Positions 8,398-17,528 of a stretch of 64,000 bases of DNA are shown piece after piece. The first letter of the stretch is position 1, and each line of letters starts with the position of its first letter. Position numbers and translations under genes: made by a program. The DNA is from Antarctobacter aquimaris. GTDB taxonomy: Bacteria; Pseudomonadota; Alphaproteobacteria; Rhodobacterales; Rhodobacteraceae. The stretch spans positions 62,001 through 126,000 of the forward strand of contig NZ_FXYF01000007.1 in the NCBI RefSeq assembly GCF_900184945.1, given 5' to 3'. Under the pieces are notes generated by a model. That model was not told the DNA's origin. It searched no databases and saw only the letters and a list, made by a program, of their open reading frames with translations.

Positions 8398-9792
8398 ATG
8401 ACAGAAGAGCTTGAGCTGGAACGGGAAGAAGCGGACGACCGCGAGGACGCCTACACGCTGGACCGCAAGGCCATTGCCGCGATTCTCAACGCCGTCGAGA
8501 TGGACGACCGCGACCGGCTGATCGAGCTGATGGAGCCGCTGCACGCGGCCGACATCGCCGACCTGCTGGAACAGATCGATTCCGACGACCGCCTGGGGCT
8601 GATCCACCTCTACGGCAAGGAATTCGACGGCGATATCCTGTCCGAACTGGACGAGACGCTGCGCGAGGAGGTGATCGGCATCCTCCACCCCGAGGTGCTG
8701 GCCGACGCTGTGCGCGAACTCGACACCGACGACGTGGTCGACCTGGTCGAGGACCTCGACCAGCCGCAGCAGGACGCCATTCTTGGCGCGCTGGAGGCCG
8801 GCGACGCCGCCGCTGTCCGCCAGTCGCTGACCTACCCGGAATACTCCGCCGGCCGCCTGATGCAGCGCGAGGTCGTCATGGCGCCGGAACACTGGAGCGT
8901 GGGCGACGCCATCGACTTCATGCGCAACTCGGACAACCTGCCGGAACAGTTCTACCACGTCATCCTGGTGGACCCGAAGCTGCGCCCGGTGGCCAACGTG
9001 ACACTGGGCAAGATCATGTCGTCGCGCCGCGACGTGCTGTTGCGGTCGATCACCGAGGAGACCTTTCACACCATCCCGGTGACACAATACGAAGGCGACG
9101 TGGCCTATGCCTTCAACCAGTACCATCTGATCTCGGCCCCGGTGGTCGACGACAACGACCGGCTGGTCGGTGTGATCACCATCGACGACGCCATGGCCGT
9201 GCTGGACGAGGAAAACGAGGAGGATATCCTGCGCCTCGCCGGTGTGGACGGCGAAAGCCGCCTGTCCGACCGGGTGATCGACACGACCAAGCGGCGCTTT
9301 CCCTGGCTGGCGGTCAACCTGCTGACCGCGGTGCTGGCCTCGCTGGTCATCGCGCAGTTCGAGGAGGCGATCACCCAGGTGGTGGCGCTGGCGGTGTTGA
9401 TGCCGATCGTCGCCTCGATGGGCGGCAACGCCGGGACGCAGTCGCTGACCGTGGCGGTGCGGGCGCTGGCCACCCGCGACCTGACCACCGCCAACATCTG
9501 GCGGGTCATCCGCCGCGAGGTGGCGGTGGGGCTGATCAACGGCATCGCCTTTGCGGTGATCATGGGCATCGTCGGCCTGCTCTGGTTTGGCTCGGCGCAG
9601 TTGGGCGGGGTGATCGCGGCGGCGATGGTGGTGAACCTCGTGGTTGCGGGTCTGGCCGGCATCGTGATCCCGGTGGTGCTGGACAAGGCGGGCATCGACC
9701 CGGCGCTGGCCTCGGGGGCATTCGTGACCACGGTGACGGATGTTGTGGGCTTTTTTGCCTTCCTGGGCCTTGCCGTCGTGGTGCTGCTGTGA
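8398..9792 (+). CDS. mgtE: Magnesium transporter MgtE
   Basis: 464 residues with the full MgtE layout. There is an acidic N-terminal superhelical domain (to about residue 150), two CBS domains (about 155-280, with SAGRLMQREVV and VVDDNDRLVGVITIDDA), a linker helix, and a five-helix membrane domain containing MGGNAGTQSLTVAVRAL. It forms a dimeric inner-membrane Mg2+ channel gated by cytosolic Mg2+ through the N and CBS domains. It overlaps the following cyclo-ligase gene by 4 bases (GTGA), suggesting translational coupling. No Mg2+ riboswitch was recognised in the 104-bp leader. Confidence 0.93.
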   Translation: MTEELELEREEADDREDAYTLDRKAIAAILNAVEMDDRDRLIELMEPLHAADIADLLEQIDSDDRLGLIHLYGKEFDGDILSELDETLREEVIGILHPEVLADAVRELDTDDVVDLVEDLDQPQQDAILGALEAGDAAAVRQSLTYPEYSAGRLMQREVVMAPEHWSVGDAIDFMRNSDNLPEQFYHVILVDPKLRPVANVTLGKIMSSRRDVLLRSITEETFHTIPVTQYEGDVAYAFNQYHLISAPVVDDNDRLVGVITIDDAMAVLDEENEEDILRLAGVDGESRLSDRVIDTTKRRFPWLAVNLLTAVLASLVIAQFEEAITQVVALAVLMPIVASMGGNAGTQSLTVAVRALATRDLTTANIWRVIRREVAVGLINGIAFAVIMGIVGLLWFGSAQLGGVIAAAMVVNLVVAGLAGIVIPVVLDKAGIDPALASGAFVTTVTDVVGFFAFLGLAVVVLL

Positions 9793-10349
9793 CGCTGGAC
9801 GAACGCAAGGCCGCCGCGCGCAAGGCGGCGTTCCAGCGCCGCAAGCTGGCGTTTGAGGCGCAATTGCCGGGCGCGGCGGGAAAGCTGAGCGAGGTGCTGG
9901 CAGGCTATCGCGGCGCGCCGCTGTCGGGGTTCCTGCCGATCCGGACCGAGATCGACCCGACCCCGGCGATGGCCGAGGCGGCCGCCCATGGCCCGGTCGG
10001 CGTGCCTGTGATCCAGGGCAAGGGCCAGCCGCTGAAGTTCGCCCGCTGGGAGCCGGACTGCGCGCTGGTGGACGGACCTTTCGGGGCCAGGGTGCCCGAG
10101 TTGCTGGAGTACTTCGAGCCGGAGGTGCTGATCGTGCCGCTGGTGGCCTTTGACCGGCGCGGCGGGCGGCTGGGCTATGGCGGTGGTTTCTACGACCGCA
10201 CGTTGCAGATGCTGCGCACCCGGCGGCCGACCCTGGCCGTGGGCTTTGCCTTTGCCGCGCAGGAGGACGACGCGCTGCCGCTGGAAGAGACCGACCAGCC
10301 GCTTGACCTGATCGTGACTGAGGCGGCGGTGATTACGCCGCGCGCCTGA
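9789..10349 (+). CDS. 5-formyltetrahydrofolate cyclo-ligase
   Basis: 186 residues, GTG start overlapping the mgtE stop. The conserved C-terminal motif RLGYGGGFYDRTL (phosphate/folate loop) and the preceding DLVIVPLVAFD-type strand are present, with basic residues at the N-terminus (KAAARKAAFQRR). It converts 5-formyl-THF to 5,10-methenyl-THF with ATP in one-carbon metabolism. The pairing with mgtE is consistent because the enzyme needs Mg-ATP, but a functional link is inference. Downstream lie hairpins of a dispersed intergenic repeat. Confidence 0.9.
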   Translation: MTLDERKAAARKAAFQRRKLAFEAQLPGAAGKLSEVLAGYRGAPLSGFLPIRTEIDPTPAMAEAAAHGPVGVPVIQGKGQPLKFARWEPDCALVDGPFGARVPELLEYFEPEVLIVPLVAFDRRGGRLGYGGGFYDRTLQMLRTRRPTLAVGFAFAAQEDDALPLEETDQPLDLIVTEAAVITPRA

Positions 10350-10357
10350 GGTCGGGC

Positions 10358-10432
10358 GGGCAGGGGGCTCTGCCCACGCGCCCCGGAGCAAGTCCGGGGC
10401 TTACCCCCGGAGGTATTTCGGCCAAGAAGAAA
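10358..10432 (+). repeat. Dispersed intergenic hairpin repeat, copy A
   Basis: Two stem-loops (GGGCAG/CTGCCC at 10358-10375; GCCCCGGA/TCCGGGGC at 10380-10400), then CCCCCGGAGGTATTT, a short spacer and AAGAAGAAA. The same order recurs in other gaps of the window. It lies between convergent genes (stop at 10349, opposite stop at 10536), so it could end transcription from either side. Confidence 0.65.
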
Positions 10433-10450
10433 CGCACTGTGCACAGTGCG
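10433..10450. repeat. Perfect 18-bp palindrome
   Basis: CGCACTGTG directly followed by its reverse complement, with no spacer, abutting repeat copy A. It lies between convergent genes, so a promoter operator is unlikely. Function is unknown. Confidence 0.5.
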
Positions 10451-10535
10451 CCCCGGGGCCCGCGTTTCATGTCGCAGATCCCGGCGGGCTTCGGTCCTTG
10501 CGTCAGTGGGGATCATGTCCGCCCTGTTGGGCGTA

Positions 10536-11100
10536 TCAAGCCGGTCCGTCCATGGCTTCGATCAGTTTCGGCAGGACCGAGACCGGAACGGTTGGCGCTG
10601 TCTTCCATGGCTGGTTGGACCACATCAGGACAGCGCCCAGCGCACCCAGCAGCAGGACCGGAAACGCCATGGCGGGCAGGCGGTCAGTGCTGACGCCGCT
10701 GGCCAATGCGGCGATGCCGATCCCCGGACCGGCGAGCATGGACATCACCCCAATCCCGAACCAGAGGGCCCGCACCGCGCCGGTTTCGGCCAGGGCGACC
10801 GGCAGGTCCGGGGTCCGTTCAGCCAGCCTCCGGGCAACGGCAAGGCACAGTGCGCGGTGCGCGGCGCGGTCAGGATCGTCCGGCGGCAGCAACGCGCTGC
10901 AATTGAGCGCGATGCGGGTCAGCCCCTCGGGGCCGACGAGGTCCAGACGCCGCATCCGGGTGCCCCGCAGGATCGTTTCGACAAAGACAGCCCGCTCGAC
11001 CTGGCCCAGGTCGCCGCGACCCTGCGGACCGGTCAGGACATCGCCGTCCAGTCGCCACTCGGCGCGTGCGCGCAGCGCGGCCGGGCGAAAGCTCCAGCGG

Positions 11101-11108
<8 letters not shown>
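10536..11108 (-). CDS. Hypothetical membrane protein co-transcribed with purD
   Basis: 190 residues if the TTG at 11108, overlapping the last 8 bases of purD, is the start; no better start is visible before residue 50. The N-terminal 110 residues look soluble and include a CxxLL...DPDRAAHRALCLAVARRL helix. Two hydrophobic segments follow (about 113-135 and 147-165), then a short tail. Family not recognised. Overlap with purD on the same strand implies one transcript. The TTG start and position suggest coupled, low-level translation. Confidence 0.65.
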
Positions 11109-12366
<1,258 letters not shown>

Positions 12367-12434
12367 AGGCGCACTCCTTTTGCGGGCCGGGGAGGGACTT
12401 GTTTCCAGCGCCCCCTGTCACGGCAGGACCGGCG

Positions 12435-12464
12435 CGCCCCGGGCGTATTTGGAAAGAGAAGAAG
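12435..12464 (+). repeat. Dispersed intergenic repeat, short copy
   Basis: GCCCCGGGCGTATTT, spacer, GAGAAGAAG: the core of the repeat family without the flanking GC hairpins. It is placed in the gap between the divergent purD and xseA genes, so it is not a simple terminator here. Confidence 0.5.
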
Positions 12465-12537
12465 CCTGGGGCGGCTTTCCCGGCGGTTTCGGGTCGTTTA
12501 AGGTTGCCGCGAGGCAAGGGCAAGCGGGGCGTGAGCA

Positions 12538-14079
12538 ATGGACCTGATCGAGGACGAAGGCACGGGCAACACGCCGGAGTTCACCGTCAGCGAGCTTTCA
12601 GGCGCGGTCAAACGCGTGATCGAAGGCGAGTTCGGCTTTGTCCGGGTGCGCGGCGAGGTGGGGCGCGTGTCGCGGCCGCGCTCGGGGCATGTCTACCTCG
12701 ATCTCAAGGATGACCGCTCGGTGATCTCGGGGGTGATGTGGAAAGGCGTGGCCTCGCGGCTGCCGACCCAGCCGGAGGAAGGCATGGAGGTCATCGCCAC
12801 CGGGCGGCTGACCACCTTCCCGGGACAGTCCAAGTACCAGATCGTGATCGAGGACATCCGCCCCGCGGGCGCAGGCGCGCTGATGGCGATGCTGGAAAAG
12901 CGCAAGGCGCTGTTGCAGGCCGAAGGGCTGTTCGATGCCGCCCGCAAAAAGCCGCTGCCCTACCTGCCGGAGATCATCGGCGTCGTCACCTCGCCCAGCG
13001 GAGCGGTGATCCGCGACATCCTGCACCGGCTGCGCGACCGGTTCCCGCGCAAGGTGCTGATCTGGCCGGTGGCGGTGCAGGGCGCGTCCTGCGCGCCAGA
13101 GGTGGCGCGCGCCATTGCCGGGTTCAACCGGTTGCAACCGGGCGGCGCGTTGCCGCGGCCGGACCTGCTGATCGTGGCGCGCGGCGGTGGGTCGGTCGAG
13201 GACCTCTGGGGCTTCAACGAGGAGATCGTGGCGCGGGCGGCGGCGGCCTCGGAGATCCCGCTGATCTCGGCCGTGGGGCACGAGACGGATACCACGCTGA
13301 TCGACTACGTGGCCGACCGGCGCGCGCCGACCCCCACAGCAGCGGCCGAACTGGCGGTGCCGGTGCGGCTGGAACTGATCGGGCTGGTGGGTGACTTCGG
13401 GTCGCGCATGGCCCGGGCCATGACACAGCGGGTCGATGTGCGCGGCCAGCGCCTGCGCGACCTCACCCGCGCCCTGCCGCGCCCCGAAGAGCTTCTGGAT
13501 GGGCCGCGCCAGCGGCTGGACGTGATGGGCGACAGGCTGCCGCAGGCGCTGCACCGGTTGGTGGACAAGCGGCGGCTGGCGCTGTCGGAGCGGACCGGCA
13601 GCCTGCGCCCCTCGGTGCTGTCGCGCGCCATCGCGGCTGAACGCAAGCGGCTGGACGACCGTGCTGCGCGGCTGGCCCCGGCGCTGGACCGGCTGGTCAA
13701 GGCGCGGAGCGAGGCTTTGGCGCGGCGCGCCGACCGGCTGACCCCGCGCCCCCTGCTGCGCGAGATCGCCGCTCAGGGCGACCGGCTGGAGGCGCTGTCG
13801 CGGCGGCTGAAGGAGGCGCAGAACCAGCGGCAGTCCGACCTGGCACGCCGGCTGGATGCGCTGGGCCGCCTGTTCGAAACGCTGGGCTACCGCGAGACGC
13901 TGCGCCGCGGCTACGCCGTGGTGCGCGGCGACGGAAAGGTGGTCACGACCAAGGCCGGCGCCGAGGCCGCGAGCGGACTGGAGATCGAATTCCAGGATGG
14001 CACCCTGCGCCTGGGCGGTCGTGCCGCACCGCGCAAGGGCGGCCAGGACAAGCCGCCGGAACAGGGCAGCCTGTTCTGA
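12538..14079 (+). CDS. xseA: Exodeoxyribonuclease VII large subunit
   Basis: 513 residues. An N-terminal OB-fold (about 15-110; [27 protein letters not shown]) precedes the catalytic domain with [33 protein letters not shown] and [30 protein letters not shown] long arginine-rich coiled-coil segment (about 280-450) follows, which forms the processivity arm. With XseB it degrades single-stranded DNA to oligonucleotides in repair. The XseB gene is not in the window. ATG at 12538 follows GGGGCGTGAGCA. Confidence 0.96.
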   Translation: MDLIEDEGTGNTPEFTVSELSGAVKRVIEGEFGFVRVRGEVGRVSRPRSGHVYLDLKDDRSVISGVMWKGVASRLPTQPEEGMEVIATGRLTTFPGQSKYQIVIEDIRPAGAGALMAMLEKRKALLQAEGLFDAARKKPLPYLPEIIGVVTSPSGAVIRDILHRLRDRFPRKVLIWPVAVQGASCAPEVARAIAGFNRLQPGGALPRPDLLIVARGGGSVEDLWGFNEEIVARAAAASEIPLISAVGHETDTTLIDYVADRRAPTPTAAAELAVPVRLELIGLVGDFGSRMARAMTQRVDVRGQRLRDLTRALPRPEELLDGPRQRLDVMGDRLPQALHRLVDKRRLALSERTGSLRPSVLSRAIAAERKRLDDRAARLAPALDRLVKARSEALARRADRLTPRPLLREIAAQGDRLEALSRRLKEAQNQRQSDLARRLDALGRLFETLGYRETLRRGYAVVRGDGKVVTTKAGAEAASGLEIEFQDGTLRLGGRAAPRKGGQDKPPEQGSLF

Positions 14080-14130
14080 CCAAGCGCTTGAAAAATGCGA
14101 ATTAACCGCCCGCAGGCTTTCCTTTTCTTC

Positions 14131-14160
14131 TGCGCTCGCATAAGATTTGCTGCAACGCAT
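14131..14160 (+). promoter_or_regulatory. TGC/GCA-rich segment before phaR, candidate PhaR autoregulatory site
   Basis: Two short TGC...GCA inverted elements, TGCGCTCGCA and TGCTGCAACGCA, sit in an AT-richer 103-bp gap between xseA and phaR. PhaR proteins of related bacteria (Paracoccus, Rhodobacter) bind TGC-rich sequences and repress their own gene. The assignment here is by similarity of motif and position only. Confidence 0.4.
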
Positions 14161-14182
14161 GAATGCCGGGAGGGGTACGCCT

Positions 14183-14725
14183 GTGGCCGAGAGTGAAAAA
14201 CCGCTTCTGATCAAGCGTTACGCCAGTCGGCGGCTCTACAACACCGAGACTTCGGACTATGTCACGCTCGAGGACATCGCCGGGTTCATCCGGGATGGCC
14301 GCGAGGTGCAGATCGTGGACCTGAAATCCGGCGACGACCTGACGCGCCAATACCTGCTCCAGATCGTGGCCGAGCATGAAAGCAAGGGCGAAAGCGTCCT
14401 GCCGATCAGCGTTCTGACCGATCTCGTGCGCAGCTACACTACGCAGGCCACCAGCGTCGTGCCGCAGTTCCTGGCGGCCAGCTTCGAGATGTTCCGAGAC
14501 AGCCAGTCCAAGTGGCTGGAGAACGTCAACTCGATGAATCCGATGGCCAAGAGCCTGGAGGCGATGCAGGCGCAGCAAGAGGCCTTTCTGAAGGCCATGA
14601 CCGGCGCCCGCGTGCCCGGCGCAGAGGGCGAGAAGAAGCCCGCCGCCGAGGGCAAGGACGACCTTGACGCGATCAAGCGTCAGCTTGCCGACCTGCAGCG
14701 CAAGCTGTCCAAGCTGGACAAGTGA
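14183..14725 (+). CDS. phaR: Polyhydroxyalkanoate synthesis repressor PhaR
   Basis: 180 residues from a GTG at 14183 preceded by GGGAGGGG; an ATG at 14159 would add 8 residues and lacks such a site. The N-terminal PHB_acc_N DNA-binding domain is clear (KRYASRRLYNTETSDYVTLEDIAGFI, about 10-35, then VQIVDLKSGDDLTRQYLLQIVAEHE). The PHB_acc helix FRDSQSKWLENV and a lysine-rich C-terminal coiled coil follow. PhaR represses phasin and pha genes and is released by binding nascent polyhydroxyalkanoate granules. No phaC/phaP gene is in the window. Confidence 0.93.
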   Translation: MAESEKPLLIKRYASRRLYNTETSDYVTLEDIAGFIRDGREVQIVDLKSGDDLTRQYLLQIVAEHESKGESVLPISVLTDLVRSYTTQATSVVPQFLAASFEMFRDSQSKWLENVNSMNPMAKSLEAMQAQQEAFLKAMTGARVPGAEGEKKPAAEGKDDLDAIKRQLADLQRKLSKLDK

Positions 14726-14729
14726 TCCC

Positions 14730-14798
14730 GGCGGGGCGGGGGCTCTGCCCCCGTCGCGCGATGCGCGACTCCCCCGAGGTATTTTTCAAACCAAAGAA
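14730..14798 (+). repeat. Dispersed intergenic hairpin repeat, copy B
   Basis: GGGGGC/GCCCCC (14738-14752) and GTCGCGC/GCGCGAC (14753-14769) stems, then TCCCCCGAGGTATTTTT and a degenerate AAAGAA. It occupies the 85-bp gap between the convergent phaR and aminotransferase genes. The T-run after the hairpins makes a rightward terminator for phaR plausible. Confidence 0.65.
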
Positions 14799-14810
14799 CG
14801 CCTGGCCCGC

Positions 14811-16016
14811 TCAGGTGCCGTAGACCTTGGGCGGCGGCTTGACCTCGGCGGCAGCCTGCACCAATGCCCCGGCGACCGCGTCGCAGTCCTGCGGCGTCAG
14901 CCGGGCGGGCAGGCGGGTGTCGCAGGCGCGCATCAGCATGGCGCGGGTGCGCGGCAGGTCCGGCATCTCGGGCAGGAAGCCCCAGTTCCAGTAGGCGCGC
15001 GCGTTGTCCCGGCTCAGGCCAAAGACCTGCACCTTGACGCCCTGCGCCTCTGCCGCGGCGGCGAAGGCGCGGACCTCGTCGTCACTCATGCCGGTCAGGT
15101 TGAACTGCAGCGAGTCGGGCGCGCGCTCTTCTGGCGCCAGCTTGGCGGGCACCTCGATCCAGGGGCTGCGGGCGATGCGCGCGGCCACGTGGTCATGATT
15201 GCGCCGCCCGTCCGCGACGCGGCGGTCGATGTGGGCGATCTGCGGCCGGATCACCGCAGCCGACAGGTTCGACATGCGCAGGTTGTAGAGCGGCAGCCGG
15301 TTTTGCCAGCGGTCAAAGGCGGCGGCCAGCGCGCCGGTGTTGTCACCGTGGGCCAGATGCTTTTTCCAGTTGTGCTCATAGGCGCCTGACAGGATCACCG
15401 CGCGGGCCACCAGTTCGGCGTCGTCGGTGACCAGGATGCCGCCTTCGCCCGCGTTGACCAGCTTGTAGCTCTGGAAGCTGAAGCAGCCGACCTTGCCCAG
15501 CGTGCCGATCCGGCGGCCGTGCCAGGTGGTGCCCAGCGAATGCGCCGCATCCTCGACCACCGGCACGCCAGCGGCGTCGCACAGGGCCAGGATCGCGTCC
15601 ATGTCCGAAGTGTGGCCGCGCATGTGGCTGACGATCACCGCGTCGACCCCGGGCAGGCGGGCCGCGAAATCGGCGATGTCGATGCGGTAGTCTTCGCCCA
15701 CCTCGCAGAGCACCGGCACCATGCCCGCGTGGATGATGGACGAGGGCACCGCCGCGAATGTAAAGCCGGGGATCAGCACGCGTGCGCCGCGCGGCAGGTC
15801 CAGCGCCAGCAGCGACAGGAACAGCGCGGCGGAACAGCTGGACACAGCCAGCGCGTATTTCGCGCCCATGTACTCGGCGAACTCGCGCTCCAGAAGGGCG
15901 ACGGGCGCGTCCTCTGGCGCGGTATAGCGAAACAGGTCGCCGGAGGTCAGCAGGCGGTCGATCTCGGCGCGGGCCTCGGCCGGGATCGGTTCGGCGTCGT
16001 GCATGTTCGGTATCAT
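14811..16016 (-). CDS. DegT/DnrJ/EryC1/StrS-family PLP-dependent aminotransferase
   Basis: 401 residues from the ATG at 16016 (MIPNMHDAEPIP); AGGA lies about 10 bases upstream. A TTG at 16058 is less likely. Fold-type I features: SSCSAALFLSLLAL, PGFTFAAVPSSI, VVEDAAHS (Asp about 156) and FSFQSYKLVNAGEGG with the Schiff-base Lys (about 185). Relatives aminate keto-sugars or act as sensory/regulatory paralogues. No sugar-nucleotide genes are nearby. It sits last in the leftward polyamine block but is separated from the PuuB-like gene by 124 bp containing TTTCGAAA boxes, so it may be independently regulated. Confidence 0.85.
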   Translation of the reverse strand: MIPNMHDAEPIPAEARAEIDRLLTSGDLFRYTAPEDAPVALLEREFAEYMGAKYALAVSSCSAALFLSLLALDLPRGARVLIPGFTFAAVPSSIIHAGMVPVLCEVGEDYRIDIADFAARLPGVDAVIVSHMRGHTSDMDAILALCDAAGVPVVEDAAHSLGTTWHGRRIGTLGKVGCFSFQSYKLVNAGEGGILVTDDAELVARAVILSGAYEHNWKKHLAHGDNTGALAAAFDRWQNRLPLYNLRMSNLSAAVIRPQIAHIDRRVADGRRNHDHVAARIARSPWIEVPAKLAPEERAPDSLQFNLTGMSDDEVRAFAAAAEAQGVKVQVFGLSRDNARAYWNWGFLPEMPDLPRTRAMLMRACDTRLPARLTPQDCDAVAGALVQAAAEVKPPPKVYGT

Positions 16017-16048
16017 TTTTCGAAATCCTGCATCTAGGTTTTCGAAAA
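16017..16048 (-). promoter_or_regulatory. Two TTTCGAAA-type palindromes 22 bp apart, candidate operator
   Basis: TTTTCGAAA (centre TTCGAA at 16019-16024) and TTTTCGAAAA (centre at 16041-16046) lie directly before the aminotransferase start, two helical turns apart. The spacing suggests a cooperatively bound regulator; no known family is assigned. Confidence 0.4.
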
Positions 16049-16140
16049 GGTAAATCAAACCGGCGCGGCGTCAAAGCGAAATGCGCGCGGACAAGGCACC
16101 GCGCAGTCAATGGTGTCCCGGTTTGGCGTATGACCCTGCG

Positions 16141-17457
16141 TCAGATGCCCAGCCGGTCGCGCATCGCAAACCAGGTCATCGCCAGCGTCAGCAGCGGCGA
16201 ACGGAACGCCGTGCCGCCGGGGAAGGGCGGGCAGGGCAGGGCGGCGAAGGTGTCGAAGCCCGCCGACTGTCCGCGCACCGCCTCGGCCAGCAGCTTGCCC
16301 GCCTGCACAGCGTTGCCGACGCCGTGGCCGGAATAGCCCGAGGCGCTCAGCATGTTCGGTCCCAGCCGCGCCAGGTGCGGCATCCGTTTCATGGTGATCG
16401 CCAGCGTACCGCCCCAGGCGTGGGTCAGTTCGACCCACTTGAGGTGAGGGAAGATCTCCAGCATCGGCTTGCGCACGGTGGCGCGGATGTCACTGGGGAA
16501 GCGATAGCCATAGCTTTCGCCGCCGCCGAACAGCAGCCGCCCGTCGGGCGAGAGGCGGAAGTAATTGATCACGAACCGGTCGTCCGCCACGGCGACCTCT
16601 TCGGCCAGCACCTCGGCGGCACGGTCGCCCAGCGGTTCGGTCGCCACGACGAAGTTGTTGATCGGCATGACACGGGCGGCCACGCTGCGGTCGAGCCCGC
16701 CGAGATAGCCGTTGCAGCCCAGGATCAGGTGGTCGGCCTCGACCTCGCCCGCGTCGGTGCGCACCTTGACTGTCTTGCCGGGGCGGATGTCGTGGACATG
16801 GCTGCGCTCGTGGATCCGCGTTCCGGCCCCGGTGGCCGCCCGTGCCAGCCCCAGCGCCAGCGCCAGCGGGTTCAGATGCGCCGCACCGCGGTCCATGACC
16901 CCGCCCTTGTAGGCGGGCGAGGGGCAGAGCCGGGCAAACCCCGACGCGTCCAGAGCCTCCAGCGGATAGCCGTAGACCCGGTCCATGTGCGCGGCATAGT
17001 CGTGCAGCTCGCGCACGCTCTTGGCCGAGGATCCCGCCCAGGCGATGCCGGGACGCAGGTCGCAGGCGATGCCGTGCCGCGCTACCAGATCCTTGACCAG
17101 CGCCTTGGCGTCCTCGCCCAGGTTCCAGAGCACGCGTGCCTTGTCCGGCCCGACCATCCCCTCCAGCGTGACCTGGTCCTGTCGCTGGCCAGAGCCCAGC
17201 TGCCCGCCGTTACGCCCCGATGCGCCAAAGCCCACCCGGTGCGCCTCCAACAGCACCACGTCCAGCCCGGCCTCGGCCAGGTGCAGCGCCGCCGAAAGCC
17301 CGGTAAACCCGCCGCCGACGACGCAGACATCCGCCCGCACGCGCCCCTTCAGCGCCGCAAACGGCTCCAGCGGCGGCGTGACCGACGCGTACCAGCTTTG
17401 CGGATACTCTCCGCGCCTGTCATTGGAGAACAGCAGGTCCAAGAGGGCCACCTCCAT
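16141..17457 (-). CDS. FAD-dependent oxidoreductase, gamma-glutamylputrescine oxidase-like (PuuB/OrdL type)
   Basis: 438 residues of the DAO fold. The N-terminus has SNDRRGEYPQSWYASV, the NDR-G-YP-SWYA signature of PuuB/OrdL proteins. The FAD-binding GGGFTG follows (about 48-53), with a C-terminal GYSGHGVGNAVQAGKLLAEA. PuuB oxidises gamma-glutamylputrescine to its aldehyde with release of ammonia and H2O2. It is 71 bp behind a PuuA-like gene on the same strand, which supports the assignment. A close relative oxidising another gamma-glutamylated amine is possible. Confidence 0.85.
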   Translation of the reverse strand: MEVALLDLLFSNDRRGEYPQSWYASVTPPLEPFAALKGRVRADVCVVGGGFTGLSAALHLAEAGLDVVLLEAHRVGFGASGRNGGQLGSGQRQDQVTLEGMVGPDKARVLWNLGEDAKALVKDLVARHGIACDLRPGIAWAGSSAKSVRELHDYAAHMDRVYGYPLEALDASGFARLCPSPAYKGGVMDRGAAHLNPLALALGLARAATGAGTRIHERSHVHDIRPGKTVKVRTDAGEVEADHLILGCNGYLGGLDRSVAARVMPINNFVVATEPLGDRAAEVLAEEVAVADDRFVINYFRLSPDGRLLFGGGESYGYRFPSDIRATVRKPMLEIFPHLKWVELTHAWGGTLAITMKRMPHLARLGPNMLSASGYSGHGVGNAVQAGKLLAEAVRGQSAGFDTFAALPCPPFPGGTAFRSPLLTLAMTWFAMRDRLGI

Positions 17458-17458
17458 G

Positions 17459-17515
17459 TTTCTTCTGGCTGAAAATATCCCGGGAGGGGTCCGGGGAGGG
17501 CAGCGCCCGCCCCGG
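17459..17515 (-). repeat. Dispersed intergenic hairpin repeat, copy C
   Basis: On the minus strand: GC hairpin (GGGGCGGGCGCTGCCC region), CCTCCCGGGATATTTT, spacer, CCAGAAGAAA. It fills the 71-bp gap between the PuuA-like and PuuB-like genes, and its GAAGAAA end runs directly into the ATG at 17457. Being inside an apparent operon, it would sit in a polycistronic mRNA. Confidence 0.65.
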
Positions 17516-17528
17516 CCTCTCCACCGGC

